A stretch of 6,857 nt of DNA. It comes from Bacteroidales bacterium (lineage in GTDB: Bacteria; Bacteroidota; Bacteroidia; Bacteroidales; WCHB1-69). The stretch is taken from positions 1 to 6,857 of the forward strand of contig JAISRU010000051.1 of NCBI GenBank assembly GCA_031273515.1, given 5' to 3'. A program made the translations under genes and the position numbers. The notes under the pieces were generated by a model, which saw nothing but the letters and a program-made list of their open reading frames with translations, was not told where the DNA came from and made no database searches. Of this stretch, positions 1 through 6,320 are shown piece by piece; within the stretch, counting starts at the first letter, position 1; every line of letters starts with the position of its first letter.

Positions 1-1454
1 CCGTACATATACCACATCTGATAGCTGAAAAAGAATTTCAGGTTCTGACTGAAAGAAGGAACGTTCGGAACTTCGCGTCCGTTGCGAACCACCACATCTT
101 CTCCTGTGATGCCTGCCCACTGTTTGTATTGCCAAATCTGGGCGTCTTCTCTGCTCCACATTCGGGGGAAGAAAGTACAATAAGTTCCGTCGTAGACAGG
201 CAATAATTTTTCGCGAGAGTCGCCGATTTCATAACGTTCTTTTATTTTCAGTTCTCCGTATTTTGCTTTATTTTCGGCGATAAACTTATTCGCATCAAAC
301 TCGGTGAAAAACGATTTAATCTCTCCCATGTCTCCCGTAACAATGTATTTCCGTATGTAGACAGGGTTGCCGTCTTTGGTATCTCTTACCGGCGTATTGT
401 AATATTGTCCGTAGACCAAAGGATTGCTGCCATACTGTTCTCTGTTGAGATAAGCCAACAGTGCAACGGCGTCTTCGGGATCGTTTTCGTCGATAGGCGG
501 ATTGGCGTTGGAACGAATCGGCAGTATCAAAAAGGTAGAATATCCCACCAAAAGAAATACCAACGACAGCAAACCGGTACTGAGCAATTTCTTGTTCCGT
601 TTTTCCGAATACCAAAGTCCCCATCCCAACAAGCCCGCTATGAGCAGAAAATAGAAAATCGTTCCCACGTAGAAACCCGTATGAAACGCATTGGCAAACA
701 ATCGCTCGAACAAACTCGAAAAACTGACAATACCCGGAACAATCCCCCAGAGAATAATGCCCACCAGCACAAAAGACAACAACAATGCCCACATAATTCC
801 TTTGGGAGAAGGTTTGTATTTCCGAAAATAGACCACCAAGACCATCGCAGGAAGTGTCAGCAAATTCAGCAGATGCACCCCTATCGACAGACCAATAATA
901 TAGGCGATGAGGATAATCCAACGGTAGGAATAATTTTCGTCCGACACCCGCTCCCATTTCAATATCGCCCAGAAGACCAAAGCCGTACAGAAAGAGGACA
1001 TCGCATAGACTTCTCCCTCTACCGCCGAAAACCAGAACGTATCGGTAAAGGTATAGGCTAAAGCTCCGACGATTCCGCTTCCCAAAACAGCAATTGCCTT
1101 AGACGTGGTGAAACTGCTTCCTTTTTTAGCGAGAGCCAATTTTCTTCCGAGCATGGTGATCGTCCAGAAGAGGAACAAAATCGTCAATCCGCTACAGACG
1201 GCAGACATACAGTTGATACAGAAAGCCACTTTCGTAACGTCGTCTCCTGCGAAGAGGGTAAAAAGACGACCTATCAACTGAAACGTGGGCGCTCCCGGAG
1301 GGTGTCCGACTTGCAATTTATAAGCGGTAGCGATATACTCTCCGCAATCCCAAAAACTTACTGACGGTTCTGCCGTCATGATAAAAACCGCCGAAGCGAC
1401 TATACACAGTATCCATCCTGCGATATTGTTGATGAGTTTATAATTCTTTAACAT
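1..1454 (-). CDS. DUF2723 (TMEM260/GT117-like) multi-pass membrane protein, N-terminal part
   Basis: This is the first 484 codons, read from the ATG at 1454-1452; the frame is still open at the window edge. The residues MLKNYKLINNIAGWILCIVA begin the protein, with a first membrane segment at about 8-28. A conserved non-cytoplasmic loop follows: EPSVSFWDCGEYIAT (29-43), then GHPPGAP (50-56). Further family-like blocks are EGEVYAMSSF (146-155), IGVHLLNLLT (191-200) and ILPIRSNANPP (310-320). At least eight hydrophobic segments lie between 8 and 313. A soluble region starts near 314. The family is DUF2723; its human member TMEM260 is a protein O-mannosyltransferase (GT117), and Bacteroidota members usually run to about 1000 residues or more. 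By analogy with GT-C enzymes, Asp36 and Glu39 could be catalytic; that is inference. The likely role is lipid-linked sugar transfer to exported proteins at the inner membrane, but bacterial substrates are not evident here. It is divergent from polA. Confidence 0.88.
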   Translation of the reverse strand, partial: MLKNYKLINNIAGWILCIVASAVFIMTAEPSVSFWDCGEYIATAYKLQVGHPPGAPTFQLIGRLFTLFAGDDVTKVAFCINCMSAVCSGLTILFLFWTITMLGRKLALAKKGSSFTTSKAIAVLGSGIVGALAYTFTDTFWFSAVEGEVYAMSSFCTALVFWAILKWERVSDENYSYRWIILIAYIIGLSIGVHLLNLLTLPAMVLVVYFRKYKPSPKGIMWALLLSFVLVGIILWGIVPGIVSFSSLFERLFANAFHTGFYVGTIFYFLLIAGLLGWGLWYSEKRNKKLLSTGLLSLVFLLVGYSTFLILPIRSNANPPIDENDPEDAVALLAYLNREQYGSNPLVYGQYYNTPVRDTKDGNPVYIRKYIVTGDMGEIKSFFTEFDANKFIAENKAKYGELKIKERYEIGDSREKLLPVYDGTYCTFFPRMWSREDAQIWQYKQWAGITGEDVVVRNGREVPNVPSFSQNLKFFFSYQMWYMY

Positions 1455-1549
1455 GATTTGTTCGTTATTTCAATATTTTGAATATAAAGTATATAAGCTG
1501 TTTATTTCAGTGTACCGATCTGTTCTGTCCAGCATCTGAAAAATATCTG

Positions 1550-1557
1550 CAAAAGTA
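1550..1557 (-). promoter_or_regulatory. Promoter -7 box for the DUF2723 gene
   Basis: The minus strand reads TACTTTTG followed by CAGAT, matching the Bacteroidota -7 consensus TAnnTTTG. It implies a leader of about 90 nt before the ATG at 1454. No TTTG sits at the usual -33 distance; that position is occupied by heptamer units of the array at 1562-1596. A weak hairpin (TTCAA, 4-nt loop, TTGAA; 1469-1482) lies just before the start codon and is probably incidental. Confidence 0.65.
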
Positions 1558-1561
1558 CAAA

Positions 1562-1596
1562 AAATAATTGAAAATTGAGAATGGAGAATGGAGAAT
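1562..1596 (-). repeat. Five-unit heptamer array abutting the DUF2723 promoter
   Basis: Read on the minus strand from 1596 to 1562 the units are ATTCTCC, ATTCTCC, ATTCTCA, ATTTTCA, ATTATTT. The array ends 4 bp before the -7 box. Its last three units are identical, in order and spacing, to those before the polA promoter. Confidence 0.85.
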
Positions 1597-1622
1597 GGCG
1601 CAAAGCAACGATTTTTATTTCC

Positions 1623-1662
1623 CGCAGATTTCCGCAGAGTTACGCAGATTTCCGCAGAGTTT
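1623..1662 (+). repeat. 10-bp periodic CGCAGA tandem repeat
   Basis: Four 10-bp units follow one another: CGCAGATTTC, CGCAGAGTTA, CGCAGATTTC, CGCAGAGTTT. They form a higher-order 20-bp repeat, with 18 bp exact between 1623-1640 and 1643-1660. The period is about one helical turn. Related TTACGCAG and TCCGCAGG strings recur at 1847-1854 and 1951-1958, next to heptamer arrays. No function is evident. Confidence 0.8.
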
Positions 1663-1669
1663 TTTTTCT

Positions 1670-1692
1670 CCCCTCTCCAAAATGGAGAGGGG
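1670..1692. repeat. REP-like GC-rich hairpin
   Basis: CCCCTCTCCA (1670-1679) and TGGAGAGGGG (1683-1692) form a perfect 10-bp stem with an AAA loop. The eight T residues lie upstream (1660-1667) and no T run follows on either strand, so it does not fit an intrinsic terminator. From memory, similar CCCCTCTCC palindromes are dispersed in many bacterial genomes; copy number in this genome is unknown. Confidence 0.7.
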
Positions 1693-1770
1693 CAGGGGGA
1701 GGAAAAAATAATCATGTTCATCAGTTAATCAGATGGTTATTGAGCGTAGCCGAAATATAAATCAGCGTTC

Positions 1771-1817
1771 AAGACAAAAGGGGAAGGCAGGGAAGACAAT
1801 CCTCGTCCGAATGGCAT
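1771..1817 (+). repeat. Modular interspersed element, copy A
   Basis: Block 1 (AAGACAAAAGGGGA, 1771-1784) and block 2 (GTCCGAATGGCAT, 1805-1817) flank a 20-bp core. The same two blocks recur in reverse orientation at 6319-6383 with a different 38-bp core. In both copies block 2 is followed by a heptamer array (here starting at 1826). Confidence 0.7.
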
Positions 1818-1825
1818 GACTGAAA

Positions 1826-1846
1826 ATTCTCAATTTTCAATTCATT
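1826..1846 (+). repeat. Three-unit heptamer array
   Basis: The units are ATTCTCA, ATTTTCA and ATTCATT. The first two match consecutive units of the arrays at 1562-1596 and 1961-1995, giving three copies of the same 14-bp pair in this intergenic region. It runs into TTACGCAG. Confidence 0.75.
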
Positions 1847-1905
1847 TACGCAGTTACGTATTTCCGACTGCACGAACGACAACATTCATTCGTTCACTTT
1901 ACGCA

Positions 1906-1947
1906 ATTATCCATTGTCCATTATCCATTGTCAATTGTCCATTGTTT
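1906..1947 (+). repeat. Six-unit heptamer array
   Basis: The units are ATTATCC, ATTGTCC, ATTATCC, ATTGTCA, ATTGTCC and ATTGTTT. They alternate partly as a 14-bp double unit. The array is bounded by ACGCA on the left and ACGTCCGCAGGCA on the right, beyond which the polA-proximal array starts. Confidence 0.85.
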
Positions 1948-1960
1948 ACGTCCGCAGGCA

Positions 1961-1995
1961 ATTTTCAATTTTCAATTCTCAATTTTCAATTATTT
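1961..1995 (+). repeat. Five-unit heptamer array abutting the polA promoter
   Basis: The units are ATTTTCA, ATTTTCA, ATTCTCA, ATTTTCA and ATTATTT. The array ends 4 bp before the polA -7 box, the same unit count and gap as at the DUF2723 promoter. Confidence 0.85.
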
Positions 1996-1999
1996 AAGC

Positions 2000-2007
2000 T
2001 ATCTTTG
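2000..2007 (+). promoter_or_regulatory. Promoter -7 box for polA
   Basis: TATCTTTG followed by CAGAC is a full match to the Bacteroidota -7 consensus TAnnTTTG. Transcription would start near 2012-2014, giving a leader of only about 10-12 nt of A-rich sequence before the ATG at 2024. No TTTG -33 box is seen; the heptamer array fills that place. This promoter position supports the start at 2024 over the in-frame ATG at 1928, which lies upstream of the promoter inside repeats. Confidence 0.8.
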
Positions 2008-2023
2008 CAGACAAATAAATAAG

Positions 2024-4828
2024 ATGGAGAACAACAAGAAATTATTTCTATTAGATGCGATGGCTCTTATTTTCAGGGCATATTATGCGTTGAATAAAAA
2101 TCCGCGCATCAATTCCAAAGGATTGAATACTTCGGCAATACTTGGCTTCACCAATTCATTGTACGAGATTATCAAAAATGAAAAACCGACCCATATCGGC
2201 GTCGCCTTTGACAGTCATGGTCCTACGCTTCGGCACATAGACTATGTCGACTATAAGGCAAACAGAGACAATACGCCCGAAGATATTCTGCTGAATATTC
2301 CTTATATAAAAGAATTGTTGTCCTGTTTCGGTATCCCGATATTGGAATTGTTGGGCTATGAAGCCGATGATATTATCGGGACACTGGCAAAAAAAGCAGA
2401 AAGAGAAGGATTCACTACCTTCATGATGACAAGCGATAAAGATTACGGACAATTGGTGTCGGAACATATTTTCATCTATAAGCCTGCGCACATGGGCAAT
2501 ACGGTTTCCATTTTGGGAGTAAAGGAAATATGCGAAAAATACAATCTGCAGTATCCTGAACAACTCATCGATATTCTCGGTTTATGGGGCGATGTCAGTG
2601 ATAATATTCCCGGCATAAAAGGCGTCGGCGAAGTAAGCGCAAAGAAACTGATTGCGGACTTTGGCACTGTCGAAAATCTGCTTGACAATGTGGATAAGAT
2701 CAAAAACGAAAATCTGCGCAGAAAAGTAAAGGAAGGAGCGGAAAATGCGTTATTATCGAAATCATTAGCGACCATTATTCTGGATGTTCCCATGGAATTT
2801 AATGCCTCGCAACTGGCTTATAAAACGCCCGACGTCGAGAAACTGAGAATACTCTTTGAAGAATTAGAGTTCAAGAGCTTGTTTCAGCGTATCTATACCG
2901 ATCTTCATCTGCAACAACCGAAAGCCAATCCCATCAGGAAAACAACCACCCTCAATCTGTTTTCCGCATTGGATGAAGATACGGAAAATACGGAACAATC
3001 GGAACAGGAGGGAGCAAAAATCGAATCCAATTCCATACATACGGCTCAAAAACGATATACACTGATCAATACGTCCGAACAGGTGGAAGAGTTAGCAGCA
3101 CGACTTTCAGCCTCTTCCTCTTTCTGCTTCGATACGGAAACGGACGGATTAGACCCTCTGCAATGTCGACTTGTCGGTCTGGCGGTTGCATGTCGGTCGG
3201 GAGAAGCCTTTTATATTCATTTTCCGTCTGACAGGGAAGAAACAATGCGTTGGTTGCTGTCGTTAGCGCCGGTTTTCGCCAATGAACAAATTGAGAAAAT
3301 CGCCCAAAACCTGAAATTCGATATGCGGGTGTTGGCGTCTTATGGCATTGTTCTAAAAGGAAATCTGTTCGATACCATGCTGGCTCATTATATCCTTGAA
3401 CCCGAAATGCGTCATAATCTGGATTTACTTGCCAAATCGTATCTGGATTATACGATGATTTCCTACGATGACCTTGTCGGAAAGCATACAGGTATTGATA
3501 AGGTTTCGGTAGAAAAAGTAACGGACTACGCCTGTGAAGACGCCGACATAACCTTCACACTGAAAGAATTATTGGCAGACAAACTCCATGATCAACAACT
3601 TACTTCCCTGTTCCAGACCATCGAAATGCCCCTTGTTCCCGTATTGGCAAGCATGGAATCGACGGGCGTACATCTTGATACTGATTTCCTGCATGAGTAT
3701 TCAGTTCTGTTGGGACAAAAAGCAGATGCGATTCAGCATGAGATATTTGAACTTGCCGGCGAAGAATTTAATATCGCCTCTCCAAAGCAACTTGGAAGAA
3801 TACTGTTTGAGAAATTACACATTATCGAGAATGCCAAACTGACGAAATCCAAACAGTATCAAACCGGAGAAGAAGTCTTGCAAAAGATGGAAAACAAACA
3901 TCCCATCGTGAAAAAAATATTGGAATACAGAGGATTGTCAAAGCTGAAATCGACATACGTAGACGCTTTTCCCGATCTGGTCAATCCTGTTACCAAACGC
4001 TTGCATGCACAGTTTAATCAGGCGGTAACGGCAACGGGAAGATTAAGTTCAAGCAATCCCAATCTGCAAAATATTCCTGTCCGCGATGAAGAAGGACGTA
4101 AAATCAGAGAGGCTTTTATTCCTGCCGACGATCAACATACGCTTTTGGCTGCCGATTATTCACAGATAGAACTTCGTTTGGTCGCCGCTTTGAGCGAAGA
4201 CGCTGATATGATGAATGCTTTTTTCAATGGAGATGATATTCATGCCGCGACAGCCTCAAAAATCTACGACGTCCCTATCGAAGAGGTTACACGGGATATG
4301 CGAAGAAATGCCAAGACAGTCAATTTCGGTATTGTGTATGGCATCTCTGCTTTTGGGCTCTCCGAAAGATTACTTATCCCGCGAAAAGAGGCTGCCGATA
4401 TTATTCAGCAGTATTTCGATAAATATCCGAACATACAGAAATATATCCAGAATCAAATCCGCTTTGCCCAACAACACGGCTATGTGGAAACATTGATGAA
4501 ACGTCGTCGTTATCTGCGCAACATCAATTCTGCCAACAACAATCTCCGCAGTTTCGACGAACGAAATGCCATCAATGCGCCTATACAAGGCTCTGCGGCA
4601 GACATGATTAAAATGGCAATGATTTCTGTTTTCAATCAAATGCAACAACGAAATTTGAAATCGTCGCTGATATTGCAGGTGCATGATGAACTCGTGTTTG
4701 ACGTTGTAAAATCGGAATTAGATGCCATGAAAGAGATCGTTTTTTCCTGCATGACCAACGCAATGACACTTGCCGTCCCTTTGGAAATCAACATGAAGTC
4801 GGGTAATAACTGGCTCGAAGCTCATTAG
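2024..4828 (+). CDS. polA: DNA polymerase I
   Basis: The 934-aa product fills gaps in excision repair and removes Okazaki RNA primers. Three domains are intact. The 5' nuclease (about 1-295) shows LFLLDAMAL (Asp11), AFDSHG (61-66), GYEADDIIGTL (111-121), TSDKDYGQL (136-144) and the helix-hairpin-helix GDVSDNIPGIKGVG (189-202). An acidic linker spans about 310-345. The 3'-5' exonuclease keeps DTETDG (Asp370, Glu372), NLKFD (Asp433) and YACEDAD (Tyr502, Asp506), so proofreading should work. The polymerase domain has motif A DYSQIELR (Asp711, Glu716), motif B with Arg760, Lys764, Phe768 and Tyr772, and motif C QVHDELVF (Asp888, Glu889). Phe768 matches the E. coli phenylalanine that disfavours dideoxynucleotides. 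The length is near the usual 920-950 residues. The start at 2024 is set by the promoter at 2000 and the family N-terminus; an in-frame ATG at 1928 would add 32 repeat-derived residues. Confidence 0.97.
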   Translation: MENNKKLFLLDAMALIFRAYYALNKNPRINSKGLNTSAILGFTNSLYEIIKNEKPTHIGVAFDSHGPTLRHIDYVDYKANRDNTPEDILLNIPYIKELLSCFGIPILELLGYEADDIIGTLAKKAEREGFTTFMMTSDKDYGQLVSEHIFIYKPAHMGNTVSILGVKEICEKYNLQYPEQLIDILGLWGDVSDNIPGIKGVGEVSAKKLIADFGTVENLLDNVDKIKNENLRRKVKEGAENALLSKSLATIILDVPMEFNASQLAYKTPDVEKLRILFEELEFKSLFQRIYTDLHLQQPKANPIRKTTTLNLFSALDEDTENTEQSEQEGAKIESNSIHTAQKRYTLINTSEQVEELAARLSASSSFCFDTETDGLDPLQCRLVGLAVACRSGEAFYIHFPSDREETMRWLLSLAPVFANEQIEKIAQNLKFDMRVLASYGIVLKGNLFDTMLAHYILEPEMRHNLDLLAKSYLDYTMISYDDLVGKHTGIDKVSVEKVTDYACEDADITFTLKELLADKLHDQQLTSLFQTIEMPLVPVLASMESTGVHLDTDFLHEYSVLLGQKADAIQHEIFELAGEEFNIASPKQLGRILFEKLHIIENAKLTKSKQYQTGEEVLQKMENKHPIVKKILEYRGLSKLKSTYVDAFPDLVNPVTKRLHAQFNQAVTATGRLSSSNPNLQNIPVRDEEGRKIREAFIPADDQHTLLAADYSQIELRLVAALSEDADMMNAFFNGDDIHAATASKIYDVPIEEVTRDMRRNAKTVNFGIVYGISAFGLSERLLIPRKEAADIIQQYFDKYPNIQKYIQNQIRFAQQHGYVETLMKRRRYLRNINSANNNLRSFDERNAINAPIQGSAADMIKMAMISVFNQMQQRNLKSSLILQVHDELVFDVVKSELDAMKEIVFSCMTNAMTLAVPLEINMKSGNNWLEAH

Positions 4829-4838
4829 TCGGACTAAT
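4824..4838. other. Perfect palindrome across the polA stop codon
   Basis: ATTAGTC (4824-4830) and GACTAAT (4832-4838) are exact inverted arms around a single G, and the stop codon TAG (4826-4828) lies within the left arm. No T run follows, so it is not a classical terminator. It could be a small protein-binding site, an mRNA 3'-end hairpin, or chance. Confidence 0.4.
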
Positions 4839-4910
4839 ATATCCTATTGGAAAACAGCAGATTATTCCTGATTTAAAAGATATTGAAACAGTCATGAAAT
4901 CCATATCCGA

Positions 4911-4941
4911 CAGTGTGAAATTATTAACAATTCAGTGTGAA
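4911..4941 (+). repeat. Paired direct repeat CAGTGTGAA upstream of the envC-like promoter
   Basis: CAGTGTGAA occurs at 4911-4919 and 4933-4941, with a 22-bp period, roughly two helical turns. It lies 22 bp upstream of the -33 box. The arrangement would suit a dimeric activator site, but no regulator is recognised. Confidence 0.4.
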
Positions 4942-4962
4942 TTACTTTTTGAATTAAGTCCT

Positions 4963-4991
4963 TTTGCAGAACAATATTTTTTCTAATTTTG
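4963..4991 (+). promoter_or_regulatory. Promoter for the envC-like gene
   Basis: A -33 box TTTG (4963-4966) and a -7 box TAATTTTG (4984-4991) are separated by 17 bp, close to the Bacteroidota consensus. It is the only promoter here with a recognisable -33 element. It predicts a start near 4997 and a leader of about 14 nt to the GTG at 5011, so the gene need not depend on polA transcription. Confidence 0.65.
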
Positions 4992-5010
4992 TATTCTAAA
5001 AAGTAAAACA

Positions 5011-6288
5011 GTGGAAAATAGTCGTATATACAGGTTCGTTTTTTTCTTTGCATGTCTTTGCCTCGTCTTTTTCTCGAATGAAATAAGCGCTCAGAACACC
5101 AAAACAAAACTCAGTAATGAGAAGAAACAATTGGAAAAAGAGATAGCAGAACAAAAAAGATTATTGGAGACTACAAAGAAAAACAAAACGGCGTCTTTAC
5201 AGGATATTCAGTTAATAACAAGTCAGATACGAAAACAGGAACAGTTGATTCAGGTTATCAGTGATGAAATACTTTCGCTTGATAATGAAATCGAGGAAAA
5301 CTCAAAAGAACTCGGTGAACTAAGAAACAAATTAAGTCTGTTGAGCGAAGAATACAAAAAAACGGTGTATATCGTTTACAAATACCGCAATGTGGTGAAT
5401 AAGACGGGATTTATTTTATCTGCCGAAAGTCTGACGCAGGCAGTGCGTCGACTGAATTATTTGCAGCAATACTCCCGATTGCTTAATCAGCAGTTGGCAA
5501 CTATCAGATATACACAGGAAGAAATACAGCGAAAAGATACGCTTTTGCGGCAAAACAAGGCAGAAAAGGCTCAATTGTTCTATGCGAAAAACAATGAGAA
5601 ACAGACTTTAGCCAAACAACAGGCAGAAAAGAACCAGATTGTTGCTAAATTGAAGAAAAGAGAATCTCAGTTAAACAATGAAATCGTTAAGAAAGTCAAT
5701 CGTCAGAAGCAGGTAGATGCGGCAATCAAAAAGATCATTGACGACGAAATAGCGCTGCGTATCAAACAGGAAAATGCGGCAAAGAAAAAAAAGACTACTT
5801 CCACTGCTTCCACTACTTCCACTGCTCCTGCAAGCAAGAGCGCCGTCTTGAAGTTGACTCCCGAAGAAGCTAATCTGGCTTCGGGTTTTGAAAATAACAA
5901 AGGTCGACTTCCATGGCCCGTAGAAAAAGGTTCAATCATTGCAAATTTCGGGACATATACGCATCCTGAAGTATCTTCGGTGATGATGACCAATAACGGA
6001 ATCAACCTGCTGACGGAAAAAAATGCTTCGGTACAGGCAGTGTTTGAAGGCGTTGTATCAGGCGTGATAGAAGTCGACGGCTCGAAAGTTCTGCTTATAC
6101 GACATGGCAGTTATATTACGGTCTATACGAATTTATCGCAAGTGTATGTCAAGAAAGGAGATAAAATAAAGACGAAACAGATAGTCGGAAAAGTCCGAAG
6201 CGACCCCTCCGAACCTAACTCCGAACTGCATTTTGAAATCCGCAAAGATAAAGACCCCCTAAACCCTGCCCTCTGGATTAAACGATGA
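5011..6288 (+). CDS. EnvC/NlpD-like exported coiled-coil protein with degenerate M23 (LytM) domain
   Basis: The 425-aa product begins with a signal peptide (about 1-27, cleavage likely at ISA|QNT). A long charged coiled coil follows (about 30-258), then a Lys/Thr/Ser linker (257-275), then an M23-type beta domain (about 298-425). The zinc-site residues are mostly lost. The HxGxD motif reads NNGIN (328-332), the YxHL histidine is Asn374, and the HLH motif reads ELH (405-407), leaving only His407. This is the pattern of EnvC, which activates cell-wall amidases at the septum instead of cutting peptidoglycan itself; that role is inferred for the periplasm here. The start is GTG: no ATG or TTG occurs in frame between the stop at 4984-4986 and the signal peptide, and the promoter ends at 4991. 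In-frame 14-bp copies at 5795-5808 and 5813-5826 encode the linker. It has its own promoter and a probable terminator at 6426. Confidence 0.87.
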   Translation: MENSRIYRFVFFFACLCLVFFSNEISAQNTKTKLSNEKKQLEKEIAEQKRLLETTKKNKTASLQDIQLITSQIRKQEQLIQVISDEILSLDNEIEENSKELGELRNKLSLLSEEYKKTVYIVYKYRNVVNKTGFILSAESLTQAVRRLNYLQQYSRLLNQQLATIRYTQEEIQRKDTLLRQNKAEKAQLFYAKNNEKQTLAKQQAEKNQIVAKLKKRESQLNNEIVKKVNRQKQVDAAIKKIIDDEIALRIKQENAAKKKKTTSTASTTSTAPASKSAVLKLTPEEANLASGFENNKGRLPWPVEKGSIIANFGTYTHPEVSSVMMTNNGINLLTEKNASVQAVFEGVVSGVIEVDGSKVLLIRHGSYITVYTNLSQVYVKKGDKIKTKQIVGKVRSDPSEPNSELHFEIRKDKDPLNPALWIKR

Positions 6289-6320
6289 CAATTATCAATG
6301 GTTAATGGTTAATGGTTAAT
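6286..6320 (-). repeat. Five-unit heptamer array overlapping the envC-like stop codon
   Basis: Read on the minus strand the units are ATTAACC, ATTAACC, ATTAACC, ATTGATA and ATTGTCA. The last unit overlaps the TGA stop codon (6286-6288). It directly continues from block 2 of copy B of the modular element, sharing two bases with it. Confidence 0.8.

Larger units (their letters stand above)
1455..2023. other. Divergent intergenic region made of interspersed repeat modules
   Basis: No gene is supported in these 569 bp. From left to right they hold the DUF2723 leader and promoter, a heptamer array (1562-1596), a 10-bp periodic CGCAGA repeat (1623-1662), a GC-rich hairpin (1670-1692), a module with TTAATCAG and GCGTAGCCGAA (1700-1760), a two-block modular element (1771-1817), further heptamer arrays (1826-1846, 1906-1947, 1961-1995), and the polA promoter. 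Short open frames here translate repeat sequence and have no protein-like character. The compact mosaic suggests repeated insertion or slippage in a region free to tolerate it, bounded tightly by the two promoters. Confidence 0.75.
4810..4986 (+). other. Open frame without clear start between polA and the envC-like gene
   Basis: A frame stays open for 58 codons from 4810 to the TAA at 4984-4986. It includes the residues KQQIIPDLKDIETVMKSIS. The only ATG is at 4894 and would give 30 aa (MKSISDSVKLLTIQCELLFE, then ten more residues). The composition looks protein-like, but an open run of this length in AT-rich DNA can easily be chance. It may be a gene remnant, a tiny gene or nothing; I do not call it as a CDS. 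Confidence 0.15.

Noticed and set aside
405..1061. 218-codon plus-strand open frame
   Set aside because: It is antisense to the DUF2723 gene, whose frame carries recognisable family motifs. The translation is rich in Gln, Arg and His, as expected for a shadow frame.
1470..1760. Short open frames on both strands of the divergent intergenic region
   Set aside because: They are composed of heptamers, CGCAGA repeats and the GC-rich hairpin.
1906..1995. Possible CRISPR array
   Set aside because: The repeats are 7 bp and contiguous with no unique spacers, so they are a simple tandem array.
1928..2023. N-terminal extension of polA from the ATG at 1928
   Set aside because: The 32 extra codons translate heptamer repeats and the promoter itself. 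The family N-terminus and leader fit the ATG at 2024.
5782..5800. A_AAA_AAG slippery heptamer as programmed -1 frameshift in the envC-like gene
   Set aside because: The shifted frame ends after about 27 codons with no domain, and no strong downstream structure is seen. A lysine-rich linker explains the A run.
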